A DNA stretch of 64,000 bases from Styela clava. Lineage: Eukaryota; Chordata; Ascidiacea; Stolidobranchia; Styelidae. Position numbers and translations under genes: made by a program. Under the pieces are notes generated by a model. It ran no database searches and had not been told where the DNA came from. It saw only the letters and a program-made list of their open reading frames with translations. The DNA is taken from the NCBI RefSeq assembly GCF_964204865.1, contig NC_135262.1, positions 14,384,001 through 14,448,000 of the forward strand. The letters run 5' to 3'. Below, piece after piece: positions 1 through 11,862 of this stretch (the first letter of the stretch is position 1; each line of letters begins with the position of its first letter).

Positions 1-89
1 TTTCCAATCAATTTCACATTCACAAAATTTTTAAATTTAAAAGTTGAGAAGTGAGTGAGCAACACATCGAAAACCTTCGTTGTACTCAC

Positions 90-211
90 CAATATCTGCA
101 AAAACGACATCAAAAAACACGACGCATATGAGAGGAGTGATGGAGAGAAACAAGGAAAACGTTAGCAGAATGAGAAGCTTGATGGTGTCATGAAGAGCTG
201 GTCTTCTGTTC
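90..211 (-). CDS. Possible terminal exon of a seven-helix receptor gene cut by the window edge
   Basis: The minus strand has an acceptor just before 211 and a strong donor (G|GTGAGT) after 90. The 122-nt exon between them stays open and encodes a basic lead-in (NRRPALHDTIK), a hydrophobic helix with a kinking proline (LSITPLICVV) and an acidic end (FADI). This would suit a sixth helix of a rhodopsin-like receptor, preceded by a basic third loop. Any further exons lie outside the window, so no family can be named. It could be a neighbour or paralogue of the receptor gene at 6131-10170, which lies on the same strand, but no clear similarity is visible. Confidence is limited because only one exon is seen. 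Confidence 0.35.
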
Positions 212-1138
212 CTAAAATGCACGAGATATAAGGAAAAAGACAGTGAAGTTTAAAAAGAAATATATATAAGTTTGCATAGAATGTCGTTAGGCAATAAATT
301 CATCGTTTTGACATAATTTAAAGCAGGATTTTCTGACATGATATGCAAACGGATTCAAGATGTCCTTACTTCTTCAGTTTGGATGGCGTAGGAGAATATG
401 ACCTTTGATTTGATGTGTCAGGTACCGCCTAGAGATAATGAAATATTTAAATATTTTGTCTTTAAACAATCATACCCCTAACGAGCAATAGTTATATAGT
501 AGATTGAATATGCTTGTCTAGGAAGTTTGATTTTATTTGATTATGAAATTCATATTTAATTATTATATAGTCATTATTTACTGAAAGATGATAATACCCT
601 GAGGCTACTTCAAATATATATATATATTTTTTTTATGTAGAACCGTTTGCTTCAAGATATGGGGAACATTGAGAACGCTGAAGTCAAAATCTGAGCCGTA
701 GTCTAAATATGTTTTATGCATATGAATCCAGTATGGGATGTTAGAACAATTAGGATCATACATGCCCAACTTTTGTTTGTGTACACGTTTATTCGTATTT
801 GTGGTACAATAGATAGTACCTCTCGTCTCCCGTACATATACGGACAAGAGCAATATTTACATAGCACATAAAAATGCGAACAGTATGACCTAAAAATTAA
901 TTAAAACGGTGCATTTCAATGTTTATGGAAAATCAACGGCTAATCTTACTAGACCTGCGTTTCCCAAGATATTAGGGTTTTCAAATGAAAAATTGTAACA
1001 ATATTTTCGTAACCAGTCTACATTAAAATAAGGATAAACCAATTCGATGGAGGGGATGGTCGATTCGGCGATGGAGTCCAAGGTATGAGAAGTGATCAAT
1101 GTACATTAATAACCGTTGGAATTTTATATCTTTTATTA
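212..1138. other. No recognisable gene
   Basis: AT-rich sequence. A short minus-strand open frame at 605-853 has no recognisable motif and no supporting splice sites. I see nothing functional here. It may be an intron or flank of the exon at 90-211. Confidence 0.5.
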
Positions 1139-2580
1139 CAGGGGTGTCAAACTTGCGGCCCCAGAGAACTTCCGATGCGGCCCTCGAACGCACTCTATAG
1201 GATCGGCCTGGTCATAAAGGGGTTCCCTGTGTCATAATTTGGGATTATGGCTAAATTAAATGTATTTTGGGGGAACAATAGTATTTCATAGTGGTCTGCG
1301 TGTGAACAAAACCAATTTCAAAACTTAAAATGTTTGAGTTTAAATTATCCATGCTTGATCCGGCTGTTCTTAATTACGGTGACGTCATCATATTTTTTTT
1401 ATGTATAATTTTTATTTTGCTACAAGGTCAATTTTATTTGTATGAATATTTCAAAGCTTAAAAATAAACAAAGAATCTGTTGCTAGTTGAAAACGAAGTA
1501 TTTTAAACGCGCGAGCAACGTTCTCCGGCTCATAATAAACAAACAAAGATACCAGACAGCACGCGATCAATTTTTTTTTTTTTTTGTTTTTTCTGGTATG
1601 TACGGATCAGAAATTTTCCAAATCAGAAAATCAAATGCTCTTCGATAAAACGAATATCACTTCACTTCAAAATCCCACTCTTGTTTTATTTTGAAGGTGA
1701 GGTAAAACTCGTCCAAAAGAAAACTCTTTCTCTCGCATATCAATCACGTGTTGACCACAGCGTTAAAAGTAAGAAACTTTTTCTCGAAATTTTTTGAAAT
1801 TTCTCTCTTCTTACCGGCATAAGGTCGGACGCATTTGCGCTACGTAATTTGGAAAATAAGCTTTTTAAAGATATATTGGGAAATGTACTAGCGTGTTTGA
1901 TTAAATAAGCTTTTTAAAGATATATTGGGAAATGTACTAGCGTGTTTGATTAACTATTTATGTCATATTATAAAAGAGGTATAAAAAGTCGATTGGGACC
2001 AACGCATATAAAGGGTTTTAACAATAATTGTAATATTTTGTAAGTTTTTTTTTATCCAAATGTAATACATTTTTTAAACCTTTCGAAGTAAAATTGATTA
2101 TTCACACAAAAAACAACAAGTTACTGAAAGTAATTTTGGAAAATTAATTTTTTTTTGTTTTCAATTTGACCCAAATATAGATAGGCCTACACCTCAAGCT
2201 AGCAAAAGAATACTTGAAAATAAAAACAGGTATTAAAATGAAACGCAAAGTCCATCCCAAAGGTGGCATTTAAAAAAATGGAAGTTGCAATATTCCTGCA
2301 TTTCTCAAAATTCTAAAGCACATGATTTTTTGTAATAAATACAGTAAATTGCAATAATAGTGAAATGATAAAATTAATATGTAAATGGAATTTGGTAATT
2401 TCAGAAAATAACAAAACTGCATTCGACTGTTTAACTGCATCACAATATATGTCACAAATTACACCTATCTAAAAATATATATGCTATATTACCAAAATAT
2501 ATCAAAAACTGTTTGCGGCCCTTTGCGCAATTCCCAAAATGCAATGCGGCCCTCGATAACCCACGAGTTTGACACCCCTG
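1139..2580. mobile_element. Non-autonomous hAT-type element, 1.44 kb
   Basis: The ends are imperfect inverted repeats: CAGGGGTGTCAAACT at the left, and the same motif on the opposite strand at the right, followed on each side by GC-rich 'gcggccct' blocks. CAG-GGTG termini are typical of the hAT superfamily. The flanks TTTTATTA (1131-1138) and CTTTATTA (2581-2588) agree at 7 of 8 bases, as expected of an aged 8-bp hAT target duplication. No transposase remnant is visible inside, and the AT-rich interior contrasts with the GC-rich ends. Confidence 0.85.
1854..1951. repeat. Perfect 49-bp tandem duplication inside the hAT element
   Basis: Two adjacent copies (1854-1902 and 1903-1951) of a 49-bp unit beginning AAATAAGCTTTTTAAAG are identical by eye. 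The duplication is therefore much younger than the surrounding element, whose ends and target duplication have diverged. Confidence 0.9.
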
Positions 2581-3429
2581 CTTTATTATATATCATTCAA
2601 AATTAAACTCGAACATAATTAAATATGTAACGAAATCACGGTTGACAATTGCAAGCACATACTGCAAAGTAAAATTGAGACAATGTATACCAGCGGTACA
2701 GAACTAGTATACAATGTGACCAACCACATTGTCCGGCGCTAATTTGGAGCGGCAAAGCAAAAGCACAGACGATTTTACGAAATCATATACTAAAAATAGG
2801 CCCACTGGGTTTTGTACATACATTTTACTATTCACTAGTGGATTACTCTCGAGTCACGGTGGCAAAATGACTTACAGTAAATCGAATGTATATTATTTTT
2901 TGCACGTTTATTTTTGTTTTTCACCGGTGACATCAAGGGGAATAGGAAAAGAAGGTTTTATGGACAGTGTTGGAAAGAGGGTAAAGTTCATTTGTCTTAC
3001 ATTGTCAAAGAGAAGATGCCAGTCTTCCTATAAACCATTGGGAACTCAAACAAAATTTGAGACAAAAGGAAACCGTAGCAGATACAAAAACTATAACCAG
3101 ATCCGCCCGATTTCATTGAGAATTTCATTAATTACTAACTAGCTCGATAGTAAAAGTTGGATTAATTCGTGTAAGTTTTATTTATGATTAAATTTTTGCG
3201 TGCTTCAAATACTCAAATAAAAGTAAACATACCAAGTCAATGATACTGATTGGAGATTCCAGGCTCAATTTCAGTTCTCTCAGTGACGACATACGAACAA
3301 TGGGGAAACTGGAGGTTTTTCTTGAATTATCATGGTACGATCGACTTTTCTCTTACAAAAGATGAAATAATTATATTATGGATATCGAAAGCTAAGAAAC
3401 GAATGCAATTAGGGTTTATTACCTTATAG
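2581..3429. other. No recognisable gene
   Basis: Spacer between two hAT-type elements. The 137-codon plus-strand frame at 2729-3142 is low-complexity, has no domain I recognise and is not framed by a convincing gene structure. Confidence 0.5.
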
Positions 3430-4320
3430 TAGGGGTGGCCAACCTGCTTTCGACCGCGATCGACTAAAATCTTCAAAATAGCTCGTGATCGACTGATCGG
3501 TAATAAGGAAATACATAAAAACGAATGAGTACTGAATATGCAGATAACTGCACACATGCATACAAAAAATTCCACCACTGCCAATAAATAAACTCGGCGC
3601 TGTGGGCGCATTTTTACTAAAATCGCCATTGAAATTTTTATTTTTAATTTGTTAATCTGATTATTTAATTGTAGCTAGAGTAATTTTTCATCATTTATTT
3701 AGAATTTATTCGAATCATACAGTTCACATGTAAGGTCTACCTAATTTTAGTTGTAAGTGTTCAAAATTCCTCAAAAGACCTTGCAAAGTATCCATTTATT
3801 ATTTAGGCAGCGAAAAATAAATATTCTCCAACCATAAATGTTACAAGACTGCTCAAACTTCAGTATATCTAATTTAAAATTTCCACCAAGTCCGATCATT
3901 CGCTCAATTGGAATAAGAAAAAAAAATGAGTATTCTGATGCCATTGCTACCGTTGCAAATACACTTCACCACACTTCTTTTGGAGTGTGACAATAACCGC
4001 CGCAAACTGCAGAAGTTATTGTATGATCGTTTCTCAGTCAAGACACTTGATATTCGGCAAGTTCAATTACAAACCTTAGCAGCGGCAGCACCTCGTTTGT
4101 TGCGTAATAATATGTTCAGGCTATATGTGTATACTGTATTTTTCTCATGCTCAGTACTGTATTTGTTCTGTTTTGAAACACACAACATGCGCTACATTAA
4201 ATTGGTTCAAGACAATTTATTGAGGTAAATTTGAAATTCACTCAGCATCAGACGCGATCGACCACTCGAGACGTGGCGATCGACTATAGTCGATCGCGAT
4301 CGACGTGTTGGCCACCCATG
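3430..4320. mobile_element. Non-autonomous hAT-type element, 0.89 kb (family H2)
   Basis: Inverted ends read TAGGGGTGGCCAACC at the left and CATGGGTGGCCAACA on the opposite strand at the right. Both lead into blocks rich in GCGATCGACT. Flanks CCTTATAG (3422-3429) and CCTTGTAG (4321-4328) match at 7 of 8 bases, a hAT-type duplication. A second, truncated and inverted copy lies at about 21780-22170. The short open frames inside are non-coding by appearance. Confidence 0.88.
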
Positions 4321-4339
4321 CCTTGTAGTGTTTCTAGAC

Positions 4340-5924
4340 CAGAGGTGACAAACCTGCGGCCCGCGGGCCGCATGCGGCCCGCCAAGGACTTTCGTGCGGC
4401 CCACGAAGCATTCAGGCAATTCAGTGTATGTTTGGCGTAAAGTAACAAACCTCCAAGAACTGTACAGAGAGAACGGGATCGCAAGTGTTACCGTATTCAT
4501 ATTACTGGCAACAACACTATTTCCAACACATTTTTTTGGATTATCGATACCTCTAACAATAGATCAAAATGACCATTGTCGTAGCATAGTTACGCTCTCT
4601 TATCGGCAAACGCATACGGTTTAATAGAGAAGGAGTAATCTCACTTTATGAAAATGTGATATTTTTGTGCACGATAGACGTTATATTTGAAAGTAATAAA
4701 AAATTTATAACTTCTGCTCAATGATTAAAACAATGGTAAATGTCGAAAAAATGCCTACGTTTTATAAATCAGTTAATCGTGATTAGAGGGATTCGTTTAC
4801 AATTTTGTATCCGAAGGCCTGCGAAATACGGATCTTTTGTACAAAGCCTCCATCGCTGTCAAAAAAAAACTACGTCCTGAAATAACAAATTAGTAACTAT
4901 CCAGTTGTGGTTCGGGTTAGGAATGATTTGAGGTTTTGAATTTCCGACGCAACCTGGATTCTTAGCCTCCACCCACCCTAAAAATGTAATTGAAATATTC
5001 ATAATTTACATTTAATTTTGGAGCGGAGGCGGTGGTTTTTTATAAAGAATCTTTATACAAAGGATCCCGGAATACTTTCTGAGGCATTATCAACCAGAAT
5101 TTTGCATATTAACGCGACACAAAATGTCATGAAGAAAGATTCGATAATGCGTAGGTTGATATTATCATTGGGGGAAAGGGTAAATCATAACGAATCCTAA
5201 AATTTTTATGCAACTGTCGACCCAATTAGGCAGGCCACTCGTGAAAAGAGCCCACTTTTTCGACAATTAATGTTTTTTTTACTGGTATGTTATGTTGTCG
5301 GTTAGCGATTTTGCAGTTGTGCAAAGTATTTCATTGGCGACCATAGGAGTCTATTTATTATTTTTTTATAAATTAAATACACATTTATTTTGCGGCTGCG
5401 CCCACAAATTGAGAACATTACTATGATGAAATATCACATCACATTCACGGCCATAAAAAGTGTTTCCAAGTGCCCGATTATACTTAGTTTTGATTCATAT
5501 TTTTGCGATGTTACGAATTAGTTTTACAATTATGATGTTCTTGCATCAGTGACTGTATCTATCAGAAGCTATTTATAGGACCGTCCGAGAAATCCCTAGA
5601 TCTGCTATAAAATATCAAAGACTACAATTTATTTCAATCAGTACATTAAAAAATTGATTTTGCATTACGCAGGTAGTAGGCTCTAAACTTTCGTGTTAAA
5701 AATGCTGTGGTATTCGAAAGGAAATTCGGATCTCGAACATCCGAGCCGAGCGTTTATATTGCATTATATAATTGAATAACATCAGCTGTATGGATGCCGT
5801 TGTTCGTTTTGTAGATGAAAAACAACAGGTATCATACGGTAGTACGACTAAAAATCGTGCGGCCCGCTCACTCAGCGGTGACTGATAAAGTGGCCCGCGG
5901 CAGCAAATGGGTTCGTCACCCCTG
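4340..5924. mobile_element. Non-autonomous hAT-type element, 1.59 kb
   Basis: Ends are CAGAGGTGACAAACC at the left and CAGGGGTGACGAACC on the opposite strand at the right, with GC-rich 'gcggcccg' blocks just inside. The 8-bp flanks TTCTAGAC (4332-4339) and TTCTAGAC (5925-5932) are identical, so the limits are secure. It starts only 20 bp after the previous element. No transposase remnant is seen. Confidence 0.93.
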
Positions 5925-6130
5925 TTCTAGACTGACCCCCACCTATTCTAAACATCTGAAAGAATTTGAGAAATAGAAAACATAACGTACATTTGTAGAC
6001 GTTATTATACTCAAACAAATGCTAATTGCTTGTGGAGTGTTACTTGTTCGTGAAATAATAGTTCGATTGATAATAGTGAAGATAAGAGTCAGAGTCCAAG
6101 TTCTTTGTTTCTAAGCTTTTGATGCCAACG

Positions 6131-9100
6131 TTACATTATTGGGAGGAGAATATTGTATTTGTTATACGTATTGACGTATGATATTGCTTTTTGCTTACTT
6201 GCTTGTACGAAGCCTCCATTTGAGTTCCTGCGTCCCATTGCATTCACTTCACCAATTCGTTTCCTCTTGCTTTCTGTAAAGTTAACTTTTGAGCGTCGAG
6301 GAGCATGAGAACGATAAAACTTTCGGATTGTTGATGTCAACATTCCAAATATAACAACAAAACCACACAAGTACAACACGGTTAAAACGACGATAAAACT
6401 TTGCGACATTGGTAGCCACTGCCTTGAGCAAATATGCCCACTGTCTTCAGCTGAGAAATAGAACAATATTGCATTCGAATCATGCTATAAAAAAGTACAA
6501 ATACTGTAAACTGAAATGTTTTCCGTGAAAAAGCGAACTGATAAGAAAAATAATCCAACCATTTTTGAATATGTCATTGATGCATAGTACATCTCCTTGA
6601 TAAAATTGTAGGGCATCAAGAAAACTAATTAAAGCCAACGATTCGGCCAAAATAAGATTACATGCAATGATAGTTATGATTTTTTGCGTTGGTTGGAGCG
6701 TTCAACTCCGTACGGAATGGTCTAAAACCAGTTTTAACTATACTTTATAAAAATTAATGAGAAAATGAAAAAAATAGAAAAATTGTACTTGTTGTATGTG
6801 TATTTCTTCAGTACAAGTAAAGAAATGATGGGAGTTTCAAATCATTTAATTTTGAGAATCTCACTATATACAATCGTGCTGTATTCAGAAAAAAATAAAA
6901 AAGAAGGCAGGAATCAATGTAAACAATGTCATAAACCAGGTAATGACCCCTGAATGGCACATCTTTTTGTCCAAGATTGGATTCCGCAATGCCCCAGGAC
7001 GAGTGTTGGTAACTTCATAGTCACGCACATGTCAAGTTAAACAACAGACTTGTGTACCAACTGCAAGTTTAACAGCAAACAATAGAGCAATGCTGAAATA
7101 TATGTACACGAAGGCCAAATCGAAGTAGTATCAAATCTTTTACACTTTACAGTACCGGTAGTCTTTCTCACTAAAAATCTTCGCTTATTGCCAGATAGCT
7201 AAAATGCAATAGCGGAACCGCCACACAATGCGCAATTTAGAATTTTTATAACGTTATTACACACAACTTCAATGTGATAAAAGAATCACATACAGCCTAC
7301 AGTTATTTTAATAAAACTAATGGTCTTCTGGATACAACAACAACCTTTCACCCCTGGAAGTTTCAACGCAATTGGTTCAGAGATTGAAGAGAAAAGCTAT
7401 TTTTCGACAAAAACAATAAAAAGAATACTGACATCAACATCATAACGAGATAGCGATCAAAGACCGCCGACTTATCGATCTTCCGCAAAAAAAAATTAAT
7501 AACTCGCTTATTCTAAAAAAAATAAAATAAAAAATGTGACTAATTAATTAATATCTCGCTGATTATACAAAATGATTCATTCCAAATCAATAAGCTTCTG
7601 GTCCGAGATATGATGAATGCACATGCAAAATTTGAAGCAGATTCAACCTCGCTTTCGTAAGATATCGCGTAACATACGAAAGTGTCTAACAGACAAACAA
7701 ACAGACAAATACCTGTCAACATACTTAACGATCAAGATCGATAAGTTATAACGAAACGCTCCATAGGTCCCTTGATGACGTTATCATCATTAGCTCGTTA
7801 GGGTTAAACATTGTTGTACTGTTGAGAAGGCTACGGAGTTGCATGAAATCAATGCGACTCCGCGTTCGAGTCATTCTAAATTAAATATGACTACTGGTCC
7901 AAAAAAGCGACTACCACAGGAAATTTTAAAATAACAACTCCGGAACTCCGGAGTATTTTGAAATTTGTGAAATTCATTCTATCCCTTATTATAATACGTG
8001 AGTAAGTGTTTGAAACATCTGGCAATACTGACTTACAATATACTTACGCGGGGTACATTGATAGCCAGATCGAATTCCGGGCAAGCAAGCACAGTACTCA
8101 ACACAATTCCAACCCAATGCCACGGCGACTGATAAAAATATTGGAATTATCCAAGCCATTGTTAATAAAACAAAAGCTTTGAATCGTTTTCCTTTGAACA
8201 TTTGATGCTGAATAAAAAAAATGAATGTGAATATGCGATTGACGTATAAACTAGATAGAGATCGGAGACCGCCCACTTATCGATCTGTGGTTTCGATTCC
8301 TTCGCTCTGACTCGATAGCGACATCGCGTGTCCCATCACTAATTATAATTTAATAACTTGCTAATTATACGACATAATTCATCTCAAATCAGAAGGCTTC
8401 TGGTCCGAGATATGATGCATGCACATGCAAAATTTGAAGCAGATTCAACCTCGCGTGAAACTTTAAGACGAAAAATTCGCTAGAAAGCTATTGCTTTTGT
8501 TTTATGTATATTTTACTCAATATTCTGATATTTTATTCTAATTCAACAGAATACTGTTTCGACATTTGACCTTGGGATCTATGTTATTGGGCATTGCTAT
8601 CTTTCAACATGAGTATGATTGATCCCTTACTTCCGATCCTCGTTTTTTCTTCATGCGACCATCTCGGCTAGCAGCCGCAAGTTCAGATCGCGAGGGCAAT
8701 TTTGGTTCGGTATATCGACCGATAAATTGTGCGTTATCCCCAACAGCAAATATCAGCGCCACCACGTTCAATTCCATGACAAGCCACATTGACGCAAGAA
8801 GTCCTTTACGGAATGCATAATGTTGCATGGCATTTCGATGTGAAGAAATATTTACGTTGTATCTAAAAATGATAAAAAACTGAAGAATTCTGTATGAAGT
8901 TGGTTGAACGTTTCAAACTAGCGATTGTTAAATTTTGAATCATTTTCTCACTATAGTGTCTCTTTATTTGTGAATGCCATTTATTATTATAGTGTTGATC
9001 GTATATTACTATATAGGCTACTCGTCCTGGGAGGTTCCACAATTCAATGTTGTTTTGAAAATTCAAAAAAATTTGGATCAAATTTAACATCAATTATCAT

Positions 9101-10170
9101 ACCTCTGTAGTACTCCACCTTCGATGCTGGCATTATCAACTTGAAATGTTGTATAATATACTTCATAAAATATAGAAAAACAGAAAAAAATTGCTGAAAA
9201 TGAGCAACTTATTAGGTAATAATGTATACTATTTTGCCGAAGTGTTCTCCAACTTATTCCAATTCCAATAAGAAGCAATCCATTGAAAAATACCTGAATA
9301 AAAACAACTTTATTGTAAAGGGAAATTCACATTCTGTCGTATTTTCCTGGTATACAGACACTGAATTGATACATTCTTATGTAATTACGTAAATCACTTT
9401 TTATTTTAAAAATTGAACGCAATTCATTTTTGCTCCCACATGAATTGAATTTCCCCATTTTGCGGTATTTAATATTTTATTTTTGAGTAAAAATCTCAAC
9501 ATTTTAACCATTCCTTACTATCTCGTTATTATCCACGTATTTCCAATAAAGGAAAAAACAGCCAAGTGCAGTAAGTTATCAAGCCAATGAATAATTTTTT
9601 AGTTACCTATATGTATAGGTGGCATATGATTATGGGAAAATTGAAAGATGTGGACCTACGTACCAATTTAGGATAGGATAGGATAGGATTTACATATTTA
9701 TCCCGGGGGAGAGGAAAGCCGATAAGACGGCTTATCCATATGGCGAACCACGGCCTCTCGTCCGGTTACCATTCCAAGTCGGGTATGGGATTTAGTTTTT
9801 TACTGTATTGTTTGTTTTCGGAAGCATGGACTTGGTGGTGGAGGAAGCCGTAACCGACCAGCGGTTACGTGAACCACCCAACGACGGCGAGGAGTCCAGC
9901 AATCCTCTCGCACATAACTATCCCTGCATGGGATTCGAACCTGCGAACCCACGCAGAGCAATTAGAGGTGCGGTGGCGAGCGTATTCCTAACGCTTAGCC
10001 CGTTGAGCCACACCGCCACGCCAATGAATTTCAATGAATAACATAAAAATACAAACCACTATTGATATGACGACACAATAAATAGCAATAATATCTCTCT
10101 GAGGCGAACTTTTTGAACATATTTCATCAATTGCATCTGTTATATTATCGTTGCTTCCGGCTGCTGACAT
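6131..10170 (-). CDS. Divergent rhodopsin-like seven-transmembrane receptor, 7 exons, one-base frameshift in exon 6
   Basis: Exons (minus strand): 10170-10057, 9293-9103, 8862-8631, 8207-8048, 7170-7058, 6721-6539, 6450-6131. Each has GT-AG borders and matching phases, giving about 437 residues if one base is restored in exon 6. The short N-terminus has an N-x-T sequon (about residue 9). Helix 1 carries an FFNGLLL stretch resembling the class A Asn motif; helix 2 follows in exon 2 and helix 3 in exon 3. The DRY position reads GDNAQ, so the arginine is missing. Loop 2 is long and basic (RMKKKRGSE). Helix 4 is followed by GWNC and a cysteine-rich loop 2, a combination known in EDG/cannabinoid/adenosine-type receptors, but this is a weak hint. 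Helix 7 lacks NPxxY, and the tail is basic. The frameshift lies in an A6 run at 6680-6685 and could be a sequencing error or a real lesion. Ligand and pathway are unknown. Confidence 0.68.
7447..7746 (-). mobile_element. Palindrome-ended MITE, copy 1 (intron 4 of the receptor gene)
   Basis: Shares with 8251-8452 and 48104-48365 the ends CTTATCGATC and the core stretches 'ggtccgagatatgatg' and 'catgcaaaatttgaagcag'. Both ends contain ATCGATAAGT-type palindromes. There is no coding capacity. The strand is given relative to the copy at 48104. Confidence 0.75.
8251..8452 (-). mobile_element. Palindrome-ended MITE, copy 2 (intron 3 of the receptor gene)
   Basis: The core 'gcttctggtccgagatatg' and downstream ~45 bp are nearly identical to 7590-7650. 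One end (gaccgcccacttatcgatct) matches the family end; the other is truncated near 8452. Confidence 0.7.
9670..10022 (-). mobile_element. Full-length tRNA-Ser-derived SINE (family S1)
   Basis: Read on the minus strand from 10022, it begins with a tRNA-like head: A-box-like TGGCTCAACGGGC, a 5-bp anticodon stem AGCGT/ACGCT enclosing a 7-nt loop TAGGAAT (anticodon GGA, serine), a long variable region typical of tRNA-Ser, and B box GGTTCGAATCC. A tRNA-unrelated body follows, then a tail of repeated TATCC units ending near 9670. It lies in intron 1 of the receptor gene, 35 bp from the exon 1 donor. At least five further full or partial copies are in this window. Confidence 0.9.
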
Positions 10171-11595
10171 CGTCTTAGGTAGCTAAAACAAGTAGGTAAC
10201 GCTACTTAATGATTGATACGACATAACAGTTCTTATTCTAAGTGATTCAAGAGTCTTGCTGCACACTAACATAAATATATTTCTGCAACATTTCTTCTGG
10301 CCAAGGTCATACTTCCTCATACAAACGTTACTCTACAGCAGAGCTACTCAACTATTTTTACCAAAGATCCGCATACAAAAATCAAAAATATTTGGGTCCG
10401 GTCTTTCCAGAAATTATATTTCGGCATCATTAAACAAGCACTTCCTCAGGCGAGATATTATTATTATCCAATCAAGATTGTTTATTATGTCGTTATAGTT
10501 CTTTTCCTATATATTTAAATATATAAACGTGATTTTATAAGTGGGGCTAATGATCCAAAGTCAGAAGTACCACACATTTTAACCATTATATTCTAAACAT
10601 ATAAACCAACTTTACCTGAAAAACAAAAATTGAGTTCCCCAATTTATGGCAAATCTATCTTCTTCTCTCAATCAAGAAAATATTAGAATGAGAAGCGAAT
10701 TGCATGGTATGGTACACTGCCTATACTATTATATTCTTCCCACGTATAGGTAAACAATCATAACATGTATAGGTAAACGGAAACAATGATCTTTTATGAA
10801 AATTTACTTCCTTGAATACTCATGCACTATGCACACCTTAGGAAGTTAACTGAAAACTAAAGTTCTAAAATCTAGCCAATCCCATTATATCGTGCTGTTA
10901 GTCATACTATGCAGAGATTTATCCGTGGAATTTATTTAGCCGAATGTAGAATCAATTCATATGACTGGCGTTAATATTATTTCAATGCATATTTACAAAA
11001 CAACGAGCAATGTACGTGGGCATTAAATGTAATCATTCATGATGGCGCCAGGCTGGAATAACAAGCAACTATCTTCAGTATTCAAATGTAAAATTCTTTA
11101 TTTTCATTTTTAGTTGAATTATTGTCATAAATGATTTTAATATTCAATACAGTTTAGAATCCATTCTCACAAAGATAAATCTTCTCCGACTGCATCGATT
11201 CAGCCATATTCAATACAAAAGAAGCACAAGCCACTTATAAGCAAGAAATATGCATTTGTTATACCCTTGGTAATGCTGTGGACTAAAATTGAACAACGAG
11301 TGGTTGAAGCGCGGATTCGTGATCTGTAAATTGGTCAAACTGATAGGCCACTAAATGCCCATTTTCATGCATTTTAAACTTCGGTTACATATCTCGACAT
11401 ATATATCGATCAAATTCTCTATTAAAGTTTAATTCGCAAAATCCGTATTCACGTTTTTTATTTCAATCTATATTTAAACTTGAAATTGATTGATGTACTT
11501 GAGTTTGCGTCCCATCAACGAAACGAGATATAAGCCACACTTCTTGTCCAACAAGTCAAGAATATGACATCTAACACTGTTGTCCTTTAATAAGA
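10171..11595. other. Upstream region of the receptor gene, no gene seen
   Basis: AT-rich. A CAGAGCTACTCAACT stretch at about 10339 resembles a hAT-type terminus and runs into 'aaagatccgcatac', but no matching opposite end was found. The receptor promoter presumably lies just above 10170, but no clear core element stands out. Confidence 0.4.
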
Positions 11596-11862
11596 CAGGG
11601 GTGCACAACACGGAGCACGCGTGACAAATTTGGCACGCCATACGCTCAAACGTGGCACGCGAACAGTTTTGTAAAAAAAAAATTATTTATGAAATACATT
11701 AAAATATCACGTTTATATCGAAAGAAATTGAATTATCATGTTTATCCACAAATCGTGGCCCTGTTTACAAAAGGTAGTTGCTAAAAAATAAGCAGGTAGG
11801 CTAGGCTAGCATACAGTAGCAAGCAGTTAAGTACCGGTAGGTGAAATAATCCATTTATCGAC

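Noticed and set aside
2729-3142. 137-codon plus-strand open frame
   Set aside because: No domain, biased composition, no supporting splice sites, and flanked by transposons. Probably chance.
9940-10022. A functional tRNA-Ser gene
   Set aside because: The tRNA-like part runs directly into a SINE body and tail and recurs in several copies, so it is a SINE head.
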